Shown here: positions 57,177-64,000 of the stretch, in pieces
Numbering within the stretch: position 1 is the stretch's first letter
Layout of the letters: every line of letters starts with the position of its first letter
NCBI GenBank assembly: GCA_002753135.1
Contig: PDZV01000004.1
Location: forward strand, 1-64,000
Reading direction: 5' to 3'
Source: Magnetococcales bacterium WMHbinv6
GTDB taxonomy: Bacteria > Pseudomonadota > Magnetococcia > Magnetococcales > Magnetaquicoccaceae
Length of the DNA stretch: 64,000 nucleotides
The notes under the pieces: generated by a model
What the model was told of the DNA's origin: nothing
Seen by the model: only the letters and a program-made list of their open reading frames with translations
Databases searched by the model: none
Translations under genes and position numbers: made by a program

Positions 57177-57185
57177 TGTTATAGA
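57177..57185 (+). promoter_or_regulatory. Extended -10 promoter before the third hybrid kinase
   Basis: TGTTATAGA matches TGnTATAAT in most positions. A perfect TTGACA lies at 57154-57159, though the spacer of 20 nt is long. The predicted start near 57192 would exclude the TTG at 57154 as a translation start and fits the TTG at 57223. Confidence 0.4.
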
Positions 57186-57222
57186 CGCAAAGCAAGAAAA
57201 TAAAGAAAATAGGGAGATCGCA

Positions 57223-59898
57223 TTGCCCGACCAGCCGACACAACAGATTCGCAAGCCTATCTTGGCGACATTCAGTGGAGCGCTCCTGATTCTGTTGTTT
57301 GTATTCTTCTATTCCGTCCACAGTTTGCATGAACTGCACGAAGAGGTGACCATTGCCCAGCTCCGGCATGCCATTGATCGGATTTTAGCCTATTTCATGC
57401 AATCGCATATTGACGAAATGAGTGGCCATATGAATGGCCTGGCACGGGATCGTACCCTGCTCAAAGCGATGCAACAGCAAGATCGCAAAACACTGCAAAA
57501 ACTTCTGCAAGAGTATTATCAATCTTATACTGCTCGAGGCATCAGCCACTTGTATCTGCATGATCTGCAACGGCACGTTGTATTACGCATGCATCAACCG
57601 GGCCGTTACGGTGATCGCATTGATCGTCAAACCTTAATGCAAGCAGAAACGAATAATCAATTGCAAGCCGGTCTGGAGCTGGGACCGATGGGTACGGTTA
57701 CCCTCCGGGCGGTTTTGCCGTGGGAGATGGACGGCAAACGGTGGGGTTATTGGGAGCTTGGCGTTGAGATTGACCACTTTTTACAGTTGATCCGCAGCTC
57801 GTTGGGTATCGAGGCCCATCTGTTTGTAGAAAAACGATTGTTGCAGCGGGAACAATGGCAAGCAGGCATGGCCATGCTGGATCGACCCGGCCATTGGGAT
57901 CAATTTGCCGATGTGGTGTGGATCAACAGTGGTTCCCAGGGGCTTTCCAATGAGCTGCATCGCTACCTGCAGCTTAAGGTATTATATGGTACGCAACAGA
58001 ATCAACAAAAAAGCGAACATATGTGGAATGATCACCATCTCTACCTGTTGTTACCGGTTCCATCGGTTACAGGCGAAACGGTGGCGTGGTTGGGTATCAG
58101 CAAAAATGATGCCCAGGAAGATAGTGCCAAGCGCAAACATTTATTGATTATTATCGGCAGCAGCTTGTTGGTGGCACTGCTGGTTGGCCTGTTTTTATAC
58201 CGTTTGTTGCGTGGCATGGAATGGCGCCTGGCGCATGCGCAACAGGCGTTACAACAAAGTGAAAAACGCACTCGCGCCATTCTGGATACGGCAATGGATG
58301 CCATTATTTCCATTGACGAAGAGAGCCGGATTTTGGAGTTCAATCCGGCAGCCGAACGTATTTTTGGTTTTACCCGCCGTGAAGTATTGGGCAAAGATGT
58401 AACCGATACCATCATTCCGCTGGAACTGCGCGACAGACACCGTCAGGGTATGGCCCGCTATCTGGCCACCGGAGAAAAAAAGGTCATCAATAGAGCCATT
58501 GAGCAGATCGCCATTGACGCCAAAGGCAACCGTTTGCCGGTAGATCTGTCTATTACGGTGGTTTCCGATCAAAGCGCTACTTTTTTTACCGCGTTTCTAC
58601 GGGATATTACCGAACGCCGCCGCATGCTGGAGTCGTTACGGGATTCCTATACGGTTCTGGAACGGACCAATCACAAACTGATCACCGAAGTGGCCGAGCA
58701 TCGCCAGACGATGACGCAATTGGAAACGGCGGTGCAGCGGGCCGAGGCGGCCAATTTGGCCAAAAGCCAATTTTTAGCCACCATGAGCCATGAAATTCGC
58801 ACACCGATGAATGCCATTGTCGGTATGTGCGACCTGTTGTACGACAGCAAGCACCTCAAACAGGAAGAACATGATTATGTACGGGTGATGCGTCAGGCTG
58901 GAGAGACCTTGCTGGCTTTGATCAACGATATTTTGGATCTATCCAAAATTGAGGCCGGGCAAATGGTGTTGGAGCAAGTGCCATTTGATCTGCAACAGTT
59001 GGTGGTCAACGCAGCGGAACTGGTGCGCGTGCGGGCGATTGATAAAGGGTTGTTGATCCTGATCGAACAGGGGGTGGAGCTGCCGAAACCGTTGCTGGGT
59101 GATCCGCAACGTTTGCAACAGGTGGTGCTGAATTTGCTCAGCAATGCCATCAAATTTACCGTACAAGGTATGATTACGGTACGGATGGGCATGATCGCCC
59201 AAAAAGGGTGCTGGATAGAGGTACAGGATACAGGCATCGGTATCGACCCGGAGATGCAGGAGGCCATTTTTCAGCCGTTTACCCAAGCGGAAATGTCCAC
59301 CAGTCGTCGTTTTGGCGGGACTGGGTTGGGATTGACCATTTGCCGTCGGTTGGTCAAGCAGATGGGTGGAGAGATTACCGTCAGCAGTGAATTGGGCAAG
59401 GGAAGTCTGTTTCGTTTTTGGATACCCTTGACGCTTGCGACGGAGGTGGACGTACCACCGTCGCAACCAGCGCTACCCGGCACAGAGGCTGCCCCGGCCA
59501 AGACAACACCTGAACGGATGGCAACCCTGTTGCTGGTCGATGATGCCGATGATAACCGACTGTTGATCAGGGCCTTTTTGAAACGCACGCCCTACCGTTT
59601 GATCGAAGCGGTCAATGGTGAAGAGTCGTTGCACCATTTCCGGGAGCAGCCGGTCGATCTGGTCTTGATGGATATGCAGATGCCGGTAATGGACGGATTT
59701 GCTGCAACCAGGCACATGCGCGCCTGGGAGCAGGCACAGCAGCGACCTGCCGTACCCATTATTGCCCTGACGGCTCATGCCATGAAGGAGGATGTTGCCC
59801 GGACGATTGAGGCGGGTTGTACGCTGCATCTGACCAAACCGATCACCAAGGCGATACTCTTGACAACCATCGCCCAATATTTGAAAAAATCGGTATAG
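57223..59898 (+). CDS. Membrane hybrid histidine kinase with Cache-like sensor
   Basis: An 891-residue sensor kinase starting at TTG 57223, which follows AGGGAG at good spacing. Membrane helices at about 13-33 and 307-326 enclose a large periplasmic region (about 34-305) resembling a double-Cache domain, with YLHDLQRHVVLRMHQPGRYGD around residues 111-131. The cytoplasmic part has PAS (346-465, ending FLRDITERRR), dimerisation domain with H523 in ATMSHEIRTP, ATPase (DTGIGI, GGTGLGLTI) and a receiver (765-885, D817 in LMDMQMPVMDG). Cache domains commonly bind small organic molecules; the ligand is unknown. No partner regulator is adjacent. Confidence 0.9.
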   Translation: MPDQPTQQIRKPILATFSGALLILLFVFFYSVHSLHELHEEVTIAQLRHAIDRILAYFMQSHIDEMSGHMNGLARDRTLLKAMQQQDRKTLQKLLQEYYQSYTARGISHLYLHDLQRHVVLRMHQPGRYGDRIDRQTLMQAETNNQLQAGLELGPMGTVTLRAVLPWEMDGKRWGYWELGVEIDHFLQLIRSSLGIEAHLFVEKRLLQREQWQAGMAMLDRPGHWDQFADVVWINSGSQGLSNELHRYLQLKVLYGTQQNQQKSEHMWNDHHLYLLLPVPSVTGETVAWLGISKNDAQEDSAKRKHLLIIIGSSLLVALLVGLFLYRLLRGMEWRLAHAQQALQQSEKRTRAILDTAMDAIISIDEESRILEFNPAAERIFGFTRREVLGKDVTDTIIPLELRDRHRQGMARYLATGEKKVINRAIEQIAIDAKGNRLPVDLSITVVSDQSATFFTAFLRDITERRRMLESLRDSYTVLERTNHKLITEVAEHRQTMTQLETAVQRAEAANLAKSQFLATMSHEIRTPMNAIVGMCDLLYDSKHLKQEEHDYVRVMRQAGETLLALINDILDLSKIEAGQMVLEQVPFDLQQLVVNAAELVRVRAIDKGLLILIEQGVELPKPLLGDPQRLQQVVLNLLSNAIKFTVQGMITVRMGMIAQKGCWIEVQDTGIGIDPEMQEAIFQPFTQAEMSTSRRFGGTGLGLTICRRLVKQMGGEITVSSELGKGSLFRFWIPLTLATEVDVPPSQPALPGTEAAPAKTTPERMATLLLVDDADDNRLLIRAFLKRTPYRLIEAVNGEESLHHFREQPVDLVLMDMQMPVMDGFAATRHMRAWEQAQQRPAVPIIALTAHAMKEDVARTIEAGCTLHLTKPITKAILLTTIAQYLKKSV

Positions 59899-59943
59899 GG
59901 AGCAATGCCGATCCCGTTATGGTGTTGCCGTCGCGACAGGCGG

Positions 59944-60087
59944 CTATCCTCTTTTTTGTGGTCTGGAAACCGGTTTTGGTGGAATGGCGGTGTTTTTGGG
60001 TAACGGGTGGCTCTTTTGCGGGCCGGGAGCGGGCTTATTGGTGGCGGGCTTGCCACCGCTTGCGGCGGATTTGCTATTGGCGGCCAT
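59944..60087 (-). CDS. Small basic Pro/Lys/Ala-rich peptide, 47 residues
   Basis: ATG 60087 follows an AGGAGAG Shine-Dalgarno at 9-10 nt. The peptide starts MAANSKSAASGGKPATNKPA and ends VSRPQKRG: no acidic residues, no cysteines, many Pro, Lys, Ala and Ser, presumably disordered. Its make-up resembles the tail of the HU protein encoded divergently 280 nt away. It could be a small nucleoid- or ribosome-associated peptide, or a chance frame; the good ribosome site favours a gene. Confidence 0.45.
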   Translation of the reverse strand: MAANSKSAASGGKPATNKPAPGPQKSHPLPKNTAIPPKPVSRPQKRG

Positions 60088-60263
60088 GGTTTAACTCTCC
60101 TGTTTATAGAAGAAAATTAATAGGTTGGACTGTGCGCATTGTATGCAAAACCGCTTGTTAACTCAAGGGAATTTTTAATGGAAGCCAGAATGTCCTGTTG
60201 TCGGCTGGCGAACAGAAGAGAATAGAGTGATTAAAAAAAGCTGGAACTCGGTAACGTCGCGAC

Positions 60264-60290
60264 TTGACAGCAGAGATTGCCCCTTATAAA
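60264..60290 (+). promoter_or_regulatory. Possible promoter of the HU gene
   Basis: Perfect TTGACA (60264-60269) and TATAAA (60285-60290) with a short 15-nt spacer, about 80 nt before the HU start. The rest of the 470-nt gap from 59899 holds only the 47-residue frame on the opposite strand. Confidence 0.4.
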
Positions 60291-60368
60291 AGGAATGCGG
60301 GCAGTTGACTGCGCACGACAATCAGCCACCCAATCAAGTGACTATCCAGGGGAAGGGGAGGAATACCA

Positions 60369-60767
60369 TTGAACAAATCTGAGTTGGTGGATGCTGTAGC
60401 AGCCAAAACCGGCCTGACCAAAGCCCATTCGGCGGATGCCATCGATGCGGTGATCAGTTCGATTCAAGAGGCTTTGAAAGCAGGTGGACAAGTCAGCTTG
60501 ATTGGATTTGGCGTGTTTGCAACCGGTGAGCGTCCAGCCAGAACTGGCCGCAATCCGCGTACCGGTGAAGAGATCCAAATTCCCGCATGCCGTTTGCCCA
60601 AATTCAAACCAGGTAAAGGGCTGCGCGATGCTGTCGCCTTGCCAAAACCGGTTGCACCGGTAAAAAGCAAAGTCAAAGCAGAGAGCAAAGTTGAAAAACC
60701 GGCCGCAGCCAAAGCGGAAAAGAGCGCTGCCAAAACAGAAAAAGCAGCCAAAAAGAGCAGCAAATAA
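60369..60767 (+). CDS. HU-family DNA-binding protein with histone H1-like tail
   Basis: Nucleoid protein of 132 residues. Residues 1-90 are a standard HU/IHF fold: MNKSELVDAVAAKTGLTKA, GFGVFATGERPARTGRNPRTG (DNA-contacting arm) and IPACRLPKFKPGKGLRDAV. The last 40 residues form a Lys/Ala repeat tail (KAESKVEKPAAAKAEKSAAK) like eukaryotic H1 or bacterial HU-tail fusions. It starts with TTG after a very strong AAGGGGAGG Shine-Dalgarno, which may offset the weak start codon. Confidence 0.93.
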   Translation: MNKSELVDAVAAKTGLTKAHSADAIDAVISSIQEALKAGGQVSLIGFGVFATGERPARTGRNPRTGEEIQIPACRLPKFKPGKGLRDAVALPKPVAPVKSKVKAESKVEKPAAAKAEKSAAKTEKAAKKSSK

Positions 60768-60839
60768 CCTGTTGCCACTGTTGACCTGGTCCAACACCAG
60801 ACAAAGTTTATTGGCTTTGCAGATTCATGACGAAAAAAT

Positions 60840-60915
60840 GGGCGGGTAGCTCAGTCGGGAGAGCGTCGGCCTTACAAGCCGAATGTCGCAGGTTCGAACC
60901 CTGTCCCGCCCACCA
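60840..60915 (+). tRNA. tRNA-Val (TAC)
   Basis: 76 nt with encoded CCA. Acceptor arms GGGCGGG/CCCGCCC, anticodon loop CTTACAA closed by TCGGC and GCCGA, and T-loop GTTCGAAC. It lies 72 nt after the HU gene. Confidence 0.97.
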
Positions 60916-61124
60916 TGTGCTTGATTTGTTAGGTTGAGATCATTTAGACTGGGAAAGTTTTGCAGCAGATCGTGTCCAATCGCCACAACGACCGTTGACA
61001 GTCGCCACTGTTTCGGTTAGAAATAGTGCAACGAAGCGGCGGGAGGCAGTATATTGCGAGGTGATGGCCTGCATGAGTTTCTGCCTTTCGCCGAGCTTTC
61101 GGGTTCATCAGTACGCCACGTTTT

Positions 61125-61201
61125 GGGGGTGTAGTTCAGTCGGTTAGAACGCCGGCCTGTCAAGCCGGAGGTCGCGGGTTCGAGCCCCGTCGCTCCCGCC
61201 A
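61125..61201 (+). tRNA. tRNA-Asp (GTC)
   Basis: 77 nt with encoded CCA. Acceptor arms GGGGGTG/CGCTCCC include G-U pairs; anticodon loop CTGTCAA closed by CCGGC/GCCGG. Separated from tRNA-Val by 209 nt in which I see no gene; followed by a terminator. Confidence 0.96.
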
Positions 61202-61222
61202 TTATCCTTCCCAGTTTTCTTC

Positions 61223-61261
61223 AAAACGGGTAAGCTCAACCGAGGGCTTGCCCGTTTTTTT
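61223..61261 (+). terminator. Intrinsic terminator after tRNA-Asp
   Basis: A 12-bp stem, AAACGGGTAAGC with GCTTGCCCGTTT (one G-U pair) and a loop of about 11 nt, running into seven T residues. It ends the tRNA transcript and separates it from the citrate lyase genes. Confidence 0.9.
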
Positions 61262-61335
61262 ACCGGGCGCGTCCGGTTCTCATCGTTCGGACCGTCCTTA
61301 TCACGCAACTGACTAAAGAGTGAGGAACCACACCA

Positions 61336-62610
61336 ATGCAGATTACCGGCATGAAATGGGGAGCCAAACTGCTCAAGTATGTCGACTTTCCCACTGCAGA
61401 AGTATTGGGAGCCGAGGCCCAGCCAGAAGAAATTCAGGCCCTGATCGATAAATACGGCGGCGTTTTGGTGAAACCTGTTTTTAAGGGGGGTATCGGTAAG
61501 AAGGGTAAAGCCGGCTTGGTAGGCAAAGCAACCGACGTTCGCACGGCACTCAAAGAGAAGGAACGCCTCTATTTCGCCGAACACCGACACGGCAACTCAG
61601 TTGCCAAATCGGAAGGTGTTACCTACGAAAGTTTCATCAAAGCCGATTATGAGGTCTATGTTTCGATCACTGACAGCACGCTTTACCGTGCGCCAACTCT
61701 GACCATTACCCATCACGGGGGCGTGGACATCGAAGAGTTGCCGCCAGAAAAAATTGCTTCCGTTCCCTTCGATCCGCTGACCGGTTTGAAAGGTTTCGTG
61801 ATTTCCAATGCCCTGCAGAAATTGGGCGCACCCAACGAAATCGTCAGCCCTCTGGTACAAAATTTGACCAAATTATGGGATCTGTTCCATAACTATGGCA
61901 TGACCACCCTGGAATTGAATCCCATTCGCGTTACCCGTGACGCCAATGGACGGCTGACGCCCATTGCCTGCGATTTCAAGTGTGCATTTGACGGCGATGA
62001 TCGCAACTCAAAACGGTTGTTTCTTCCGGAAGATCTGGAAAATACCGATCTGTCGGATTATGAATTGGAAGTCAACCAGTTGCGTACCTATCAAGGTCAA
62101 TCCGACGTTTTTGTCATCAATCCGGCTGGTTCGGTAACCGCCATGACCTTTGGTGGTGGTGCCAACGCCCTGGTGACCGAATTGCTTGGCGACCGGGCAA
62201 CCATCTCCTCCGACTTCGGTGGCAACCCGCCCTACGCCAAAATGAAAGAGATCAGCCGGATCACCTACAAACATTGGCTGCCGCAAACCAACGTGCTGTT
62301 TATCATCGGTGGCAAGGCCAACAACACGGATATCTACGAAACCTTCCGTGCCATGGGTGATGCCCTGCGCGAATATTTTTCCGAGCATGGTCCAACACCG
62401 TTGTATGTGGTGGTGGGACGCGGTGGCCCGAATCTGATTCGTGGTATGGGTTATCTGCGTGATGTGATGGATGCGTTGGGGTTGCCCTATGCCATGTTCG
62501 GCTTCGACTCCGCCATGAGTGAGGTGATTAACTACGCCATGGCCGCCGATGAATGGATGGTAAATGGTGGTGGACGTCAAATCATTGCCCAAAAACTCGG
62601 TATCCGTTAA
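61336..62610 (+). CDS. aclB: ATP-citrate lyase, small (SCS-beta-like) subunit, divergent type
   Basis: ATP-grasp subunit of a citrate-cleaving enzyme. The 424-residue protein resembles succinyl-CoA synthetase beta and the N-terminal part of ATP-citrate lyase: VLVKPVFKGGIGKKGKAGLVG (outline, residues 33-55), KADYEVYVSITDSTLYRAP, HHGGVDIEELPPEK, TLELNPIRV and a C-terminal CoA-ligase part (GGGANALVTELLGDRATISSDFGGNPPYAKM in outline, FIIGGKANNTDIYETFRAMGDAL). Gene order small-then-large matches green sulfur bacteria. A divergent (type II) ACL is known from Magnetococcus, which fixes CO2 by the reverse TCA cycle. Succinyl-CoA or malyl-CoA synthetase is less likely given the next gene's length. Confidence 0.82.
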   Translation: MQITGMKWGAKLLKYVDFPTAEVLGAEAQPEEIQALIDKYGGVLVKPVFKGGIGKKGKAGLVGKATDVRTALKEKERLYFAEHRHGNSVAKSEGVTYESFIKADYEVYVSITDSTLYRAPTLTITHHGGVDIEELPPEKIASVPFDPLTGLKGFVISNALQKLGAPNEIVSPLVQNLTKLWDLFHNYGMTTLELNPIRVTRDANGRLTPIACDFKCAFDGDDRNSKRLFLPEDLENTDLSDYELEVNQLRTYQGQSDVFVINPAGSVTAMTFGGGANALVTELLGDRATISSDFGGNPPYAKMKEISRITYKHWLPQTNVLFIIGGKANNTDIYETFRAMGDALREYFSEHGPTPLYVVVGRGGPNLIRGMGYLRDVMDALGLPYAMFGFDSAMSEVINYAMAADEWMVNGGGRQIIAQKLGIR

Positions 62611-62741
62611 CGGCATGCCACCCCCGGTCACCTGCATCGACAGGGCCACATACAAGAGGGGGAGAGTGGGAGAATTGACGGGTCGTGCCGGGCTTTCTGG
62701 ATGACGGCGCACTTTTCCAAAGAGAGAGATCGAGGGATGCT

Positions 62742-64000
62742 ATGGTCAAGCAAGTAGACTTGGGACTCAACGAAGGTTACAATTTCATGCACGCCCGCGG
62801 TGAAGATGAATTTCCCTATTTTGTGGGAATTCGTTCGCTGGCCGATATTGCCACCAAGCAGGATCGGGTGTGTGTTTTAAATATTCTGGGTGGTGAAAGT
62901 TCAACGGTTACCCCTGTCAGCCATGTCTATTCAGGCGGTAACATTGTCTGTGGCACCATGCCGGGCCGTAGTGGTTCGGTGATGAAAACCACAGCCGGAG
63001 ACATTCCGGTCTATAACAATGTGCTGGAAGCTTTGAAAGCGGGTCACAAATTCAATGTGGCCGTGGTTTATGTACCACCTTCCGGGGTGAAGGATGCGGT
63101 CATCGAAGCGGTGCGGGTCAATCCCGATCTGCGCAAGGTGATCATTCTCACCGAAAAAGTGAAGGTGAAACACGCACGTATCATCCGTCAATACTGCCAG
63201 TGGCGGGGTGTGGATGTTTTTGGTGCCAACTGCCTGGGTGTGGCCGATGCCCACAATCACGTTCGTTTGGGTGGTGCTTTGGGTGGCAGTGCGCCGGAAG
63301 AGTCATTGGTGCCGGGTTCCGTCGCCATCTTTTCCAACTCTGGCAACTTTACCACCACCATCGCCACCTATCTGTTGACGGCAGGGTGGGGAACCACTGT
63401 TTCGCTGTCGTCGGGCAAGGATGTTTACATCCATTTTGCCGCTCCGGAATTCACCCATGCCATGCACAATGATCCCCGCACCAAAGCTTCGGTGATGTAC
63501 ATTGAGCCGGGTGGCTATTATGAGCATAATCTGGAATTCAAAAAGCCGGTGGTTGCCTGTGTGGTGGGACGTTGGAAAGCCCGTTTGACCCGTGCCTGTG
63601 GCCATGCCGGTGCCATCGCCGGTTCCGGTGATGATGCGGCGGCCAAAGAGAGATGGTTCCAGGAAAAATTTGAAGTCAAAGGCATTTTCACCCCGGATAC
63701 GCCTATCTGCTCCGCCAAAGGGGCTGTGGTGACCAACATCGCCCATATTCCCATGGCGGTGACGGCGGTGATGATGATGAACGGAATCAAGCCGGACTTT
63801 GCCCCGCGGGGTAACCTGGCACCCAAATGCTGGTTCCACAATAACCAAGGATTGGCTCTGCCCGCAGAGTTGGCCGTGCCTGTGGTTGAGGCGATGGAGC
63901 CCTACAACCAGCAGATTGCCGATCTGTCCAAGCAGGTAGGTACCACCTTCCCGCGCCAGAGTATGAAGGATTGTTCCGGTGCATCGCGGATGGATGCCAA
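62742..64000 (+). CDS. aclA: ATP-citrate lyase, large (SCS-alpha/citrate synthase-like) subunit, 3' truncated
   Basis: Open from ATG 62742 to the window edge (419 residues seen). Residues 40-340 resemble succinyl-CoA synthetase alpha: VPPSGVKDAVIEAVRVNPDL in outline, IFSNSGNFTTTIATYL, and the phospho-histidine H288 in ACGHAGAIAGSGDDAA. The chain continues past residue 340 with no stop (ALPAELAVPVVEAMEPYNQQ, FPRQSMKDCSGASRM), so it is longer than a plain alpha subunit (about 290-340) or the citryl-CoA synthetase small subunit. A citrate synthase-like domain is expected beyond the edge. Starts 131 nt after aclB. Confidence 0.82.
   Translation, partial: MVKQVDLGLNEGYNFMHARGEDEFPYFVGIRSLADIATKQDRVCVLNILGGESSTVTPVSHVYSGGNIVCGTMPGRSGSVMKTTAGDIPVYNNVLEALKAGHKFNVAVVYVPPSGVKDAVIEAVRVNPDLRKVIILTEKVKVKHARIIRQYCQWRGVDVFGANCLGVADAHNHVRLGGALGGSAPEESLVPGSVAIFSNSGNFTTTIATYLLTAGWGTTVSLSSGKDVYIHFAAPEFTHAMHNDPRTKASVMYIEPGGYYEHNLEFKKPVVACVVGRWKARLTRACGHAGAIAGSGDDAAAKERWFQEKFEVKGIFTPDTPICSAKGAVVTNIAHIPMAVTAVMMMNGIKPDFAPRGNLAPKCWFHNNQGLALPAELAVPVVEAMEPYNQQIADLSKQVGTTFPRQSMKDCSGASRMDA

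Overview
The window is a densely coded, medium-GC proteobacterial chromosome segment with no transposase, integrase, CRISPR array or plasmid gene. Several traits point to an Alphaproteobacteria-related lineage, most plausibly a Magnetococcus-type coccus: the F1 genes atpHAGDC without F0 genes, a class I lysyl-tRNA synthetase, an origin-like region directly upstream of hemE, and a divergent citrate-cleaving enzyme of the reverse TCA cycle. This placement is inference; no magnetosome gene is present.

Layout. 1-5.9 kb (minus strand): ubiC-ubiA, mnmG with a parS site just upstream, mnmE and a tsaC/Sua5-type gene. 6-15.4 kb (plus): atpHAGDC, glmU, glmS and a secreted parvulin, closed by a strong bidirectional terminator. 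15.4-18.1 kb (minus): rpmH-rnpA-yidD-yidC, with an rnpA reading frame that runs open through all of rpmH. 18.5-21.8 kb (minus): a 1081-residue protein joining a periplasmic solute-binding domain, a metallo-beta-lactamase fold and two cyclic-nucleotide-binding-like domains. 22-28 kb: a sugar-nucleotide epimerase (minus), then dnaB, alr and priA (plus). 28-32 kb (minus): a SPOR protein coupled to ccmABCDE. 32-36.5 kb: a GcvR-like ACT protein and def (plus), then hemA, prfA and two unknown genes (minus). 36.5-38 kb: a NYN-domain gene with its own promoter and hairpin leader, then tRNA-Pro, Arg, His and Leu.

38-52 kb is almost wholly minus strand: a lysine-rich secreted protein, a hybrid histidine kinase and an HPt protein; a 142-bp palindromic element; a cold-shock gene; and the run hemE-hemN-hemY-dnaQ-kinase-acyltransferase. 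At 51.94-52.24 kb lies a noncoding stretch with two perfect and four one-mismatch DnaA boxes beside an AT-rich tract, read here as oriC. From 53.7 kb to the end nearly all genes are on the plus strand: folD, an unknown gene, class I lysS, a third hybrid kinase, an HU protein with a histone H1-like tail, tRNA-Val, tRNA-Asp and two citrate lyase genes, the second cut by the window edge. Nearby genes thus point away from the proposed origin on both sides.

Together the genes serve replication start and segregation (oriC, parS, dnaB, priA, dnaQ), energy and heme (F1 ATPase, hem genes, ccm genes for cytochrome c maturation, ubiquinone head-group genes), carbon fixation (citrate lyase), translation (tRNAs, lysS, prfA, def, rpmH, tRNA-modification genes) and sensory signalling (three hybrid kinases, one HPt). 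The least familiar items are the solute-binding/MBL/cNMP fusion, the open frame through rpmH, the unknown gene beside oriC, and the palindromic element near 42.2 kb.
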